Shown piece after piece: positions 1 to 8,466 of a stretch of DNA of 20,158 bases. The position numbers were made by a program, and so were the translations under genes. The first letter of the stretch is position 1. Each line of letters starts with the position of its first letter. This stretch comes from Candidatus Eiseniibacteriota bacterium. Its GTDB lineage: Bacteria > Eisenbacteria > RBG-16-71-46 > JABDJR01. The DNA lies in NCBI GenBank assembly GCA_013003415.1, contig JABDJR010000436.1:1-20158 (forward strand), read 5' to 3'. The notes below the pieces were generated by a model that was not told where the DNA came from, did not search any database, and saw nothing but the letters and a program-made list of their open reading frames with translations.

Positions 1-2223
1 CGTCAAGATGTCATCGATTTAGTCCGCTCCGCTCAGCTGCAATGGCCAAGCCATCTGGAATGGCATCCCGATGTCTGGGATCGTTGGTCACGAAAGTTCG
101 GCGTTGTTTCCGGACACAAGAGTTGGACAGAACTCCTCCCCGATCTTCTCAAATTTGAATCAACACACGAGAAGGCGGCGGAAGACCCCGAAACCCAGGA
201 GCGGTTCCTAGAAGAGCGAAAAAAACGCCAGGACTCTGCCGAGCAACTGGCCCAGGTTATTCGCCAGATTCACGAAGCGGGTTTGGAGTGGAAGAAGTGT
301 CGCACCGCTCAAGAGCACCGGCGTTGGCTGAATCGCATGGGGGCCAAATGGATTCGAGATTGGGATAGCAAATCCCCTCACATGCAAACCATTCGAAAAC
401 TGGTCAATGCATTAGAACCCCTTGATCAGCTCGTTCACGCAACCTCAGAAGCCGTGTCCGAAGACAAAGTCCCAGCCCGACGCGGAGCAAAGCTTTCGCA
501 CAAAGACGTGCTCCGATTCCTCGAACGTCGTTTTCGCGAAGAACCTATCTCCTGGGGCGATCATGGTGGTGTTGCCTTTCTCGACTTTATGCAAGCCCGA
601 GGGCTCGTCTTCGACCACGTCTTTCTTTTGGGCTTCAATGCCGACCAGGTTCCACGCCCCGCCACCGAACACGTTTTTCTAAGCGACATGGTACGGCGAA
701 AGTTACGAACCTTAACGAAACGTCCACTGTCCCTGGCTTCCGAGTCCATGGGTGAAGAGCAATTGCTTTTGGCGCAGGTCGTAGCCTCGGCCAAGCAGCA
801 CCTTTCTATCAACTGGCAGCGCGCGAATGAGCGCGGAACCGCCAAGGCGGTCTCGTTACAAATTGAAGAGTTTGCCTCGTTTCTTCCGCAAGGTGAACAG
901 CCCCTTTCTCTCGACGAACGCATGCAGGCCCCTCCACCCTTTGGACCGGATCGCGTTCCCACCCACCCGGGACTAGCCGCTCTTCGGGCAGAAAAGCGTT
1001 GGGGAATGCTTTCCGAGCTTGAGCTGGCGCTCGCCTCTAGTTACTTGGCCAAAGGGCAAGGGGCACAGGCTTGCGCCCAAAGTTTTGCCCGATTGGAAGC
1101 TCCCGCGTTTACCCGCCAAGATCAATTTGCTTTTGTTGAGGCCATCGAATCGAGTACAGGAGATCGCCGCTACGATGGGGATCCTGGTCGCCCCATTGCA
1201 GAAGAGCCCCTGTATTCGGCATCGAGCCTGCAGCGATTGGCCAAATGTCCTCTGCAGTATTTCTTTCGAGATGTCCTTCACGTGCGCCCTCTCGACGACC
1301 CCGCAGAAGACCTCCGCCTTGATGCCCGCGAATTAGGCACCGCGGTGCACCTCATTCTTGAGCGCGTGTTTCAGGATCTAATTAAACCCGACTCCCAAAT
1401 GGATCTCTTTTCCTCTGCCGGCCCTCTGGCCCTCACCTCCGAAACTTCGAAACGGGCAGAAAAGTCCTTGGAGCGACATTGGAATTCGGTGATGGAACCG
1501 CTAGGAAATCGAGTAAGAAAGCGCTATCCCGTCTTTTGGGACGCGGCCGCGAAAACGTGGAAAAAGGAACTGCGGGAGTTCGTCGCCAAAGACCTGAAGC
1601 GCCTTCATGAAATGGGGATGCGGCCGGAAGCGGTTGAGGCCAAGTTCGACACGAAACTCCATGTTCCGGGCAACCCCGCCTTCGACGTGCCCGCAACGAC
1701 GATGCGAATTCGCGGAAGTTTAGACCGCCTGTCTCGAAAAGAATCCGGCGAATTACTGGTTAGCGATTACAAGACTGGTGGCAATCTAGACAACTGGATC
1801 ATGCCAAAGAACTACTTGAACGGAAACTATCTCCAACTTCCAATCTATTGGATGGTGGCCGAGCAAATGACTGATGGCGCCCCCGTCGCCTCAGAACTTC
1901 TTGGCCTTGGTTTCAGTTTCTTACCCGATCAAGGTTTTGTTCGCAAAGGCGCTCACAGCCTGCCTAAAACGTTCTCGAAACATCGTCCTGGGCTAGAAGA
2001 GGCTCTGGCCGTTTTTGATTCACTCTATCGAAAAGGGCGCTTCCCTTTTCATGGCCCGGCCAGGCCTTGCAACTATTGCGAGTTCAAAGTGGCTTGTCGA
2101 CGGCATCACATCCCAAGCAAAAATCGCGTCGAAGAACACCCGGAACACGAAAACTATTTTCTCAGCACGCAACGTCAGTCTAAGAAGCCAACCCTAGACG
2201 CTCTCGCCGGAGGCAAGCCATGA
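1..2223 (+). CDS. addB: AddB-type ATP-dependent nuclease subunit, 5' end outside window
   Basis: The frame is open from base 1, so the gene starts upstream; about 740 residues are visible. AddB subunits pair with AddA to resect double-strand DNA ends for recombination. The C-terminal half holds a PD-(D/E)XK nuclease core: a cysteine at 1246 in KCPLQYFF, the catalytic stretch SDYKTGG (Asp codon 1765, Lys codon 1771) and three more cysteines in CNYCEFKVAC (codons 2068, 2077, 2095). One cysteine before the core and three after it is the iron-sulfur staple arrangement of AddB and related nucleases. Upstream, ARGLVFDHVFLLGFNADQVP (codons near 595-655) resembles the degenerate helicase motif region of AddB. 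The stop codon overlaps the next start as ATGA, implying translational coupling with the addA-like gene. A RecB-family nuclease of another complex is possible, but the neighbour makes AddB most likely. Confidence 0.9.
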   Translation, partial: RQDVIDLVRSAQLQWPSHLEWHPDVWDRWSRKFGVVSGHKSWTELLPDLLKFESTHEKAAEDPETQERFLEERKKRQDSAEQLAQVIRQIHEAGLEWKKCRTAQEHRRWLNRMGAKWIRDWDSKSPHMQTIRKLVNALEPLDQLVHATSEAVSEDKVPARRGAKLSHKDVLRFLERRFREEPISWGDHGGVAFLDFMQARGLVFDHVFLLGFNADQVPRPATEHVFLSDMVRRKLRTLTKRPLSLASESMGEEQLLLAQVVASAKQHLSINWQRANERGTAKAVSLQIEEFASFLPQGEQPLSLDERMQAPPPFGPDRVPTHPGLAALRAEKRWGMLSELELALASSYLAKGQGAQACAQSFARLEAPAFTRQDQFAFVEAIESSTGDRRYDGDPGRPIAEEPLYSASSLQRLAKCPLQYFFRDVLHVRPLDDPAEDLRLDARELGTAVHLILERVFQDLIKPDSQMDLFSSAGPLALTSETSKRAEKSLERHWNSVMEPLGNRVRKRYPVFWDAAAKTWKKELREFVAKDLKRLHEMGMRPEAVEAKFDTKLHVPGNPAFDVPATTMRIRGSLDRLSRKESGELLVSDYKTGGNLDNWIMPKNYLNGNYLQLPIYWMVAEQMTDGAPVASELLGLGFSFLPDQGFVRKGAHSLPKTFSKHRPGLEEALAVFDSLYRKGRFPFHGPARPCNYCEFKVACRRHHIPSKNRVEEHPEHENYFLSTQRQSKKPTLDALAGGKP

Positions 2224-4673
2224 CCGATGCCTTCCGCGATCAAGAAGCCCGAGTGCTTGCCGCAACTCATTTCGGGCAGAATCTAGTGGTCGAAGCCGGC
2301 GCAGGCACCGGGAAAACCAGCCTTCTGGTCGAGCGTGCCCTAAACCTCCACCTTTCGAGCACATGCAACCTTCGAGACCAGGTGATCATCACTTTCACCA
2401 ACAAAGCTGCGGCGGAACTAAAGTTTCGGATCGCCAAAGCACTTTCCGAGATCACCGAAGCCCAAGACAGTCTCAAGACTTCTTTTTCTGAGGCCGGTCG
2501 TAGCTATCGTTGGCTTACCGAAGAGCAGGGCATCGATCCTGAAAAGCTGAAACCCCTCGCCCGCCAAGCCCTTCGAGAACTAGAGCAAACCAGCATCCAA
2601 ACCATTCACGCCTATTGCTCTTCCATTCTCCGGCGTCACCCCATGGAAGCAAAACTCCCCCCGGACTATGTCCCGGACGAAGGAGAAGCAAGAAAGATCT
2701 TGCTTGAGGAGTTTTGGCCGGAGTTCATGGCAAACGAACTGGGAAAAGACGGCAAAAACCATGATCGTTGGTTTCAAATCCTTCAAGAGTTCCCTCAAGA
2801 AGAGGTGCAACACGTGGCTCGCGCCTTCGTGCAAACCCCTTTAGCCCTTAACATGCTGGTTCGAGAGGGGTACAAAACAATCGACCCCAAGGTGTTCTAC
2901 GCCCAGGAGCACACTGCCTACCTGAACTGGCTCGAGGGTGCTCTTCCTGCTTTGACTGGCGAAAGCAAGCTCAAGGAAATGGTCGAGACCCAAATCCGAA
3001 TGTTGAAGGTGTTGGAACACGGCGGATTATCCGCTCTCCAAAATTTTCCCGAAGACCAAGTTCGCCCCGGAACTTTCTGGAGCGTGTCCAAAATTTATGC
3101 GCTGCCCAAAGATCTTCAAAAAGATCCCGCTTGGGACGGGTTTCAAGATGAACTGAAAGTCATTCGTGATCACCTTAAGTTTTTGGCCAACAAACTGGAT
3201 CCTCGTAACTTAGAAACTCTCATGAAAGGCATCGCAATTTTCGCGGATGCCTTCGACAAAGAGAGTGCTCGCATCGGAGCACCGGCCCTCGACGACCTTC
3301 TTTTACGAGCGCGCAATTTGCTTCAGGACCATCCAGATGTTCGGGACCAGGAAATGCAGCGTGCCAAAGCCATCTTGCTCGACGAGTTCCAAGATACGGA
3401 CCCACTTCAATACGACATCGTCTTCTTGCTCGCGAGTGGCAAGGAATACGGAGACCTCATTCCGGGGAAGCTCTTTATCGTGGGCGATCCCAAGCAGTCG
3501 ATCTATCGCTTCCGCGGAGCCGACATCAGAGCCTATCAACGTACAGTGGCTCATATTGTGGAGTGCGGGGGGCGCGCGCTTTCGCTTACAACAAACTTTC
3601 GCTCTTTGCCTGAGGTTCTTGCGCCCCTGAACAAGGTGTTTGGCCCCTGGATGGGCGACGACCCGGAGAGCCCCAACTACCAACCCTTAAACGCAGCGCG
3701 TAAGCCCAGCTCGGAATCGGCTGCGGTTGAGGTGTGGCATGTCGGTCTCTCTGGAGAGGCCTCAGTTCGCGAACGGCGAGAAGCCGAAGCCAAGGTGCTC
3801 GCCTCCTCCCTGGCCAAGTGGCAGCGCGAGGGCCGTTACGCCTTCCGCGACATGGCCATTCTTTTTCGCGCCTTGACCGAGGTTGCCATTTATACGCGAG
3901 CCCTTCGTGAAGAAGGCATCGACTACGTGGTGGACGGAGGAAAGATGTTCACCAACCGTCCCGAAGTTACCGAAGCCCTGACTCTGCTTCGAGCCTTGGC
4001 CAACCCCGCCGATCGTGTGGCCGCGCTGGGGGTGCTTCGCTGCTCGGTGGGAGGCGTCACCGATGGCGACCTTTACGCCTTTCGTCAGGCTGGAGGCAGT
4101 TTTATTTGGAGATCTGCCGAAGCCACCGAGGCCTATCGCGAGGAGCACCCTTCGGTGGTGCAGACTTTTGACTGGCTGCGCGAACTCGACAAGAAGACCA
4201 GGGACTTACCTATTGATCGTCGCATCTTGCAGATACTCACCGAAGGCGACTTCCCCATCCTCATGGCGAGTTACTTTGAAGGCGCCCAGCGGGTTGCTAA
4301 CGTGAAGAAGCTTGCTTACCGAGCCGCCGACATGGCGCGCGAGCGCATGTTCTCTCTCGACGAAACCGTGCAAGCCTTAGAGCGCGAGTTTGGCGATGAC
4401 TACAACGAAGGGGAAAGCCCCTTAGCCGACGAGGCCGCCGACTCGGTTCGGATTTTGTCGATTCACGCCGCCAAAGGGCTCGAGTTTCCTCTGGTTTGTT
4501 TGGCCGACCTCCGCCCAGATCAGCCTCGAGGAGCCTACGGAGCCAAAGTGCGCGTGGTGCATCACCAGGGTAAGGATTACCTTGGAGTGAGCAACCGAGG
4601 AAAACCGGATCTGCCAAGCCATATTGCCCAAAGGAAGACGCAGAGCAGGATGTGGCCGAAGGGAAGCGCCTGA
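2220..4673 (+). CDS. addA: AddA-type helicase/nuclease, N-terminal frame (gene broken by frameshift)
   Basis: UvrD/RecB-family superfamily 1A helicase, partner of the AddB-like protein just upstream. GGAGG at 2209-2213, six bases before the ATG, supports the start. Visible motifs in order: Walker A AGAGTGKT (residues 26-33), motif Ia ITFTNKAAAEL, motif II ILLDEFQDTDPLQ, motif III FIVGDPKQSIYRFRGAD, TTNFRS, and motif V ILSIHAAKGLEFPLV. This frame then ends after an unrelated tail (QRKTQSRMWPKGSA), lacking helicase motif VI and the nuclease domain. Both lie in the -1 frame immediately downstream. Adding one base near 4629-4634 joins the frames as LPSHIAQ-KEDAEQDVAEG-KRLMYVATTRA and gives about 1,095 residues, normal for AddA. 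As written, the 817-residue product should not be a working helicase. Whether the lesion is real or a sequencing artefact cannot be told from this sequence. Confidence 0.9.
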   Translation: MTDAFRDQEARVLAATHFGQNLVVEAGAGTGKTSLLVERALNLHLSSTCNLRDQVIITFTNKAAAELKFRIAKALSEITEAQDSLKTSFSEAGRSYRWLTEEQGIDPEKLKPLARQALRELEQTSIQTIHAYCSSILRRHPMEAKLPPDYVPDEGEARKILLEEFWPEFMANELGKDGKNHDRWFQILQEFPQEEVQHVARAFVQTPLALNMLVREGYKTIDPKVFYAQEHTAYLNWLEGALPALTGESKLKEMVETQIRMLKVLEHGGLSALQNFPEDQVRPGTFWSVSKIYALPKDLQKDPAWDGFQDELKVIRDHLKFLANKLDPRNLETLMKGIAIFADAFDKESARIGAPALDDLLLRARNLLQDHPDVRDQEMQRAKAILLDEFQDTDPLQYDIVFLLASGKEYGDLIPGKLFIVGDPKQSIYRFRGADIRAYQRTVAHIVECGGRALSLTTNFRSLPEVLAPLNKVFGPWMGDDPESPNYQPLNAARKPSSESAAVEVWHVGLSGEASVRERREAEAKVLASSLAKWQREGRYAFRDMAILFRALTEVAIYTRALREEGIDYVVDGGKMFTNRPEVTEALTLLRALANPADRVAALGVLRCSVGGVTDGDLYAFRQAGGSFIWRSAEATEAYREEHPSVVQTFDWLRELDKKTRDLPIDRRILQILTEGDFPILMASYFEGAQRVANVKKLAYRAADMARERMFSLDETVQALEREFGDDYNEGESPLADEAADSVRILSIHAAKGLEFPLVCLADLRPDQPRGAYGAKVRVVHHQGKDYLGVSNRGKPDLPSHIAQRKTQSRMWPKGSA

Positions 4674-5506
4674 TGTATGTAGCGACCACCCGGGCGAAGG
4701 ATCACTTGGTGGTGCTGCTAAACCAGAAACCGGAAAAGATTCCATTTCTCGCCGCAGCCCAACCCGAATGGGATCTCGCCGAGGGGGGCGATGTTGAGCC
4801 CGGGACCAACCTGGAACGCCATGGTGTACAACAAAGGTGGATCAACTACGACCCCGCGACGCGCGTCACCACCGAGTCCCTTTCAAATTTCGATGTTTCT
4901 CCGGTGTACCGCTATCGCGAAGCCAAGAAACAAGTGAGCCAGATCCCACGCTTGACGTTCCGCACGCCAAGCGAACACGAACAAGAGCAGGTCGAGCGAA
5001 CCGGAAGCAAGACACGTCCCGAGCTGGCAAAGCGGGCCGGAGTGCTCGTACATGCAACCCTTGAGAGTTGGGACTATGCATCACCGGAAGACCTTCGCAA
5101 ACAAAGCCTGCGCTTGCTGGATCAGGTTCGCATAAGCGCCATTCTGCGCGATGAATTGAAGAGCGAGGTGGATCGGATTCTGAGTGGGTTTTTGGAGTCC
5201 GACTTGCTTTCGCACTTGAGCCGGCAAAACATTCTCGGCCGCGAGGTTCCCCTCATCATGCAGGGAACCACGCCCGAAGAAACCGTGCACGGCTATATCG
5301 ACTTGGTCTACGAAGACAAAGAGGGTTATGTGGTCGCCGATTTCAAGACCGACGACACCAACAACCCCAAAGAAACCGCGGAAGCGTATCGGAGTCAACT
5401 CACCGACTATGCTCATGCGCTCAAGAAGGCCCTGAAGCTCCCGGCCCTACCCCGGCGCGAGGTTCTTTTCCTCCGCACCGGTGAACGAATCCGCCTCTCC
5501 GGCTAG
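4652..5506 (+). CDS. addA: AddA-type helicase/nuclease, C-terminal part in shifted frame
   Basis: This is the continuation of the preceding helicase in the -1 frame. Homologous sequence starts at about 4631 (KEDAEQDVAEG); the frame is open from 4574, and the nominal GTG at 4652 is unlikely to be a real start. It begins with helicase motif VI, KRLMYVATTRAKDHL, followed by a linker and a C-terminal PD-(D/E)XK nuclease domain with HGYIDLVYED and VVADFKTDD, the Asp and Lys of the catalytic core. The order (helicase core, then RecB-like nuclease at the C terminus) is that of AddA. Alone it has no Walker motifs and would be inert. The stop at 5504-5506 lies 58 bases before the acetyltransferase start, so the three genes probably share a transcript. 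Confidence 0.88.
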   Translation: MAEGKRLMYVATTRAKDHLVVLLNQKPEKIPFLAAAQPEWDLAEGGDVEPGTNLERHGVQQRWINYDPATRVTTESLSNFDVSPVYRYREAKKQVSQIPRLTFRTPSEHEQEQVERTGSKTRPELAKRAGVLVHATLESWDYASPEDLRKQSLRLLDQVRISAILRDELKSEVDRILSGFLESDLLSHLSRQNILGREVPLIMQGTTPEETVHGYIDLVYEDKEGYVVADFKTDDTNNPKETAEAYRSQLTDYAHALKKALKLPALPRREVLFLRTGERIRLSG

Positions 5507-5552
5507 CAACTCGCCGACGAGTAAGGTATTTTTGTCTTCCCTCTCGCCACAC

Positions 5553-5564
5553 CAGGAGAAGTCT
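5553..5564 (+). promoter_or_regulatory. Ribosome binding site that decides the acetyltransferase start
   Basis: AGGAG followed by a seven-base spacer precedes ATG 5565. The upstream in-frame GTG at 5481 lies inside the addA 3' end and has no comparable signal. Confidence 0.7.
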
Positions 5565-6743
5565 ATGGCGACCTATGAATTCCGCAGCCCCAAGTCCGAA
5601 GCCGAAGTCGATGGCATCAGTAACATCTTGGCCGAGGCGTTTGCCGCTCCCATGGATGCGCTTCAAGACCGCATTAAAGACTTGGGTAAAGAAAATGTCT
5701 GTGCCCTCTTCGATGGGCCGAAACCGGTGGGTGGCCTGTGGCTGATTCACAAGGGTCAGTGGTTTGGCGGCAACGCTGTCCCCATGGCGGGTGTAGGCGC
5801 GGTTGGAATCGCCACCGAAGCTCGCGGGCACGGCGCGGCCCACGCCCTGATGTCGAGTACCGTGAACATGCTTCACGATGAGGGCGTGGCCTTGTCGGCC
5901 CTATTCCCCGCCAGCCGTCGCCTGTACCAAAAGTCGGGATACGACTTAGCAGGCACTCGTTTTCAAATTGAAGCCCAAACCCGTGACTTGCGGCACAAGG
6001 CCGACCGAACTCTCACCGTTCGCAACGTCACTCAAGACGACCAGGCCCAGCTGCACGCAACCTACACCCGTATGGCGCGCAACTTCAACGGCTTGCTCGA
6101 TCGACACGAGTTTCACTGGTCGCGCGTCTTCGAATTTAAGGGCGAGCCCGCTCGTGGTTACGGCATCTTTCGAGGCGACGAACTTGTGGCCTACACCTTC
6201 ATCGTACACAGAAGCGCAGGACTTGCTGGCTACAACCTCTTCTTAACCGATCTCGTCTACACTGATCGACCTTCCGCCGAACGTCTTATTCGCCTTCTTG
6301 CGGACCATAGTTCCCTAGGACGCGAGGTCATGTGGTTTGGATCACCCACCGATCCCCTTCTGAGTCTTCTTCCAGAGAATCACTACAAGGTTACGCTGCA
6401 CTTCGAGTGGATGATTCGCCTGACCCACGTTCAAAAAGCTTTGGAGTTGCGTGGATACCCTAAGGCATTGTCCCTAAGTCTCGACCTCGAAGTTGACGAC
6501 GACATTATTGAAGGGAACAAGGGCCGCGTTCGGTTGGAGATTGAGGGAGGCAAAGCCAAGGTGTCACCGGGTGGGTCCGGCGATTTACGCATTCATGTGC
6601 GGCAACTGGCTTCCCTTTACTCAGGGTTCCGATCGCCGAAGGAACTTGCCATGATGGGCCTCATTGAAGGGGACGAAGCCTCTATGGACGCAGCCCGAGC
6701 CGCGTTTGCCGGGTCGCCTCCGTTCTTAGGAGATATGTTCTAA
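5565..6743 (+). CDS. Eis-like GNAT N-acetyltransferase with SCP2-like C-terminal domain
   Basis: A 392-residue protein with the three-part layout of the Eis (enhanced intracellular survival) family: an N-terminal GNAT domain, a second GNAT-like fold and an SCP2-like C-terminal domain. The acetyl-CoA-binding motif is GIATEARGHGAAHALM (about residues 81-96); RLYQKSGY follows, with Tyr121 at the place of the catalytic tyrosine of Eis. The protein ends in phenylalanine (PPFLGDMF); in mycobacterial Eis the carboxylate of a C-terminal Phe acts as catalytic base. Eis enzymes acetylate amines, including lysines and aminoglycosides; the substrate here is unknown. The frame is open back to a GTG at 5481 that overlaps addA, but AGGAG at 5553-5557, seven bases before the ATG at 5565, and the family length favour 5565. 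The last 18 bases overlap the convergent arsC gene. Confidence 0.87.
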   Translation: MATYEFRSPKSEAEVDGISNILAEAFAAPMDALQDRIKDLGKENVCALFDGPKPVGGLWLIHKGQWFGGNAVPMAGVGAVGIATEARGHGAAHALMSSTVNMLHDEGVALSALFPASRRLYQKSGYDLAGTRFQIEAQTRDLRHKADRTLTVRNVTQDDQAQLHATYTRMARNFNGLLDRHEFHWSRVFEFKGEPARGYGIFRGDELVAYTFIVHRSAGLAGYNLFLTDLVYTDRPSAERLIRLLADHSSLGREVMWFGSPTDPLLSLLPENHYKVTLHFEWMIRLTHVQKALELRGYPKALSLSLDLEVDDDIIEGNKGRVRLEIEGGKAKVSPGGSGDLRIHVRQLASLYSGFRSPKELAMMGLIEGDEASMDAARAAFAGSPPFLGDMF

Positions 6744-7151
6744 GGTCAGGTAGTCTTTAATGCGACTCTGAATCTGATCTCGAATCTCGCGAAATTTCTG
6801 GAGCGTGCTTGCTTCGTCGCCTTCAAAGTCGGCCGGGTCTTCAAAGGGCCAGTGAAGAACTTCACGAGCCCCGGGAAAGATGGGGCAGCTCTCCTTAGCG
6901 TTGTCACACACCGTAACCACGATATCGATCTTTTCCGTGAGGTATTGATCGAGGTGCTTGCTTTCGTTTTTCGAAATGTCGATACCGATTTCGCCCATGA
7001 CTTCAATAGCCTTGGGATGCACGTAGCCGGACGGGGCTGAGCCCGCAGAATAGGCGGTCCAGGCTCCCTCGCCCAATTGGTTCCAAAAACCTTCGGCCAT
7101 TTGGGACCGACATGAATTGCCTGTGCAAAGCACTAAGACTGTCTTTGTCAT
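6726..7151 (-). CDS. arsC: Arsenate reductase, thioredoxin-coupled (low-molecular-weight phosphatase fold)
   Basis: A 141-residue cytoplasmic enzyme that reduces arsenate to arsenite. The phosphate-binding loop CTGNSCRS gives Cys9-X5-Arg15. Two further cysteines, Cys82 and Cys89 in VCDNAKESCP, match the shuttle pair of the Staphylococcus/Bacillus-type enzyme (Cys10, Cys82, Cys89), so the full three-cysteine relay is present and regeneration by thioredoxin is expected. The frame extends to 7211, but the family starts a few residues before the P-loop, which favours ATG 7151-7149. The best purine run (AAGGAG, minus strand) lies 13 bases upstream of this ATG and 1 base before an in-frame ATG four codons earlier, so the start is slightly uncertain. 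No arsenite pump or ars regulator is adjacent. It is divergent from the methyltransferase gene. Confidence 0.93.
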   Translation of the reverse strand: MTKTVLVLCTGNSCRSQMAEGFWNQLGEGAWTAYSAGSAPSGYVHPKAIEVMGEIGIDISKNESKHLDQYLTEKIDIVVTVCDNAKESCPIFPGAREVLHWPFEDPADFEGDEASTLQKFREIRDQIQSRIKDYLTLEHIS

Positions 7152-7213
7152 GGTAGGATCCATGCTCCTTGTAAGATTCAAAAACTTAACTTCTTTCAAC
7201 CAGTATACCAACT

Positions 7214-8374
7214 ATGAGCCGACGTTTTCTGATTCCCTCCGCCCCCGGCCTGCAGGATCTTCTTGCTGAAGAGCTCAAAGAGCTTGGCCTGAAACCTCGG
7301 ATTGAGGCGTCTCGCGCCTGCGTTCTGGAAGGCGAGTGGGATACGGCGGCCCGCGTCCTCACTCACTCTCGCATTGCGGCCAGGGTGTTGGTTTCGGTGA
7401 AGCAATTCTCGGCTAAGAACCAGGCCATGCTTTACCACCAGGTCCGTCGCATTCCCTGGCCCGACCTGATTCCCCATCAGATGACCATTGCGGTCTTTGT
7501 GCAGGGCACCACCGACGGAACCGATTTCAAGCGGTCTTTCGCACCGCTCAAAATCAAAGACGCCATCGTAGATGAATACCGCAAATGGGGAGATGCGCGT
7601 CCCAACGTCGACCGAATCAACCCCGATGTCGAGATCAACGCCCACTTCTACGGCGGCCGCTGCGAAATCTCGGTCGACCTGAGTGGCATTCCCCTCCATC
7701 GTCGAGGCTATCGCGCCAAGGGTGGCGAAGCCCCTCTGCGAGAGAACCGTGCCGCAGCCCTCTTGCGATTGGCCGGATACGACGGTTCGCGTCCCCTTCG
7801 AGATCCCTTTTGCGGGAGCGGCACGATTCCCATTGAGGCGGCCTTGGTGGCCCGGAACATCGCTCCCGGTTTACTCCGACCGGTTGAAGAGTTCACGCTC
7901 CATCGCCTGATTGAGAAATCTCACCTCGCCCTTGAGGCGGCCCGCAAAGAGGCCAAGGCCCAGATCAGAGAAAGCGCAAGCTCTCCCATTGTTGGTTCCG
8001 ACATCGACCCGAAAGCGATTCAGGTGGCGAAGCAGAATGCCGACCGCGCCGGACTGTCTCCGGAGGACATTCGCTTTGAAGTGAGAGACGCTCTGGATCT
8101 GCCCCCCGGGCCGGTCCAGATTGTTGCCAATCCTCCCTACGGAGAAAGGATTGGCGAGCAAGAGCAAGCGGCAAAGCAATTGGGCGATTTCGTTCATCAG
8201 CTCAAGCATCACAATCCGGGTTCCACTCTCACGCTTGTGGTTCCGAAGGGACCGGTGGAGCACGCCGTGGGCATGAAACCCGCGAGGCGCTTGTCCGTAG
8301 AAAGCGGCGATTTTCAACTCCGCTTCATGCACTGCGAAATCTTTGCCGGAAAAGCCCGCGAACAACGATCCTAG
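7214..8374 (+). CDS. THUMP-domain class I SAM-dependent RNA methyltransferase (RlmL-like)
   Basis: A 386-residue protein of the family that includes the N-terminal guanine-N2 methyltransferase half of RlmL. Residues 1 to about 160 carry the ferredoxin-like and THUMP RNA-binding region, starting RRFLIPSAPGLQDLLAEEL. The methyltransferase domain has the SAM-binding loop DPFCGSGTIPIEAAL (197-211), the acidic motif GSDIDPKAI (261-269) and the catalytic NPPYG (306-310), typical of N-methylation of bases. The likely substrate is a guanosine in 23S rRNA or in tRNA (the relatives Trm14/TrmN act on tRNA), and sequence alone cannot choose. No second methyltransferase half (RlmK) follows. It stands alone, divergent from arsC across about 60 bases. 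No good Shine-Dalgarno sequence precedes the ATG. Confidence 0.9.
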   Translation: MSRRFLIPSAPGLQDLLAEELKELGLKPRIEASRACVLEGEWDTAARVLTHSRIAARVLVSVKQFSAKNQAMLYHQVRRIPWPDLIPHQMTIAVFVQGTTDGTDFKRSFAPLKIKDAIVDEYRKWGDARPNVDRINPDVEINAHFYGGRCEISVDLSGIPLHRRGYRAKGGEAPLRENRAAALLRLAGYDGSRPLRDPFCGSGTIPIEAALVARNIAPGLLRPVEEFTLHRLIEKSHLALEAARKEAKAQIRESASSPIVGSDIDPKAIQVAKQNADRAGLSPEDIRFEVRDALDLPPGPVQIVANPPYGERIGEQEQAAKQLGDFVHQLKHHNPGSTLTLVVPKGPVEHAVGMKPARRLSVESGDFQLRFMHCEIFAGKAREQRS

Positions 8375-8466
8375 GGATGCCTGGATCTACTTCCTGGTTT
8401 ACACTTTGAGCCTCTTGGGGATCCCGTCAAACCGTTCGTGAAGATTCGTTAAGAAGTGAGGCCGAT
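8375..8466. other. Intergenic spacer, no clear element
   Basis: Ninety-two bases between the methyltransferase and the adenylating enzyme. It holds an eight-base GGGATCCC palindrome at 8418-8425 and GAGG at 8458-8461, five bases before the TTG start. I found no convincing -10/-35 pair or terminator. Confidence 0.4.

Noticed and set aside
561..962. 133-codon minus-strand frame inside addB
   Set aside because: Shadow of the coding strand; no start signal or recognisable sequence.
4625..4640. Programmed -1 ribosomal frameshift in addA
   Set aside because: The in-frame codons GCC CAA AGG do not form an X XXY YYZ slippery site, and no evident downstream stem was found. AddA is not known to use recoding.
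7152..7213. Shared operator in the arsC-methyltransferase divergent spacer
   Set aside because: Only a six-base GTATAC palindrome and loose -10-like matches are present; nothing rises above chance.
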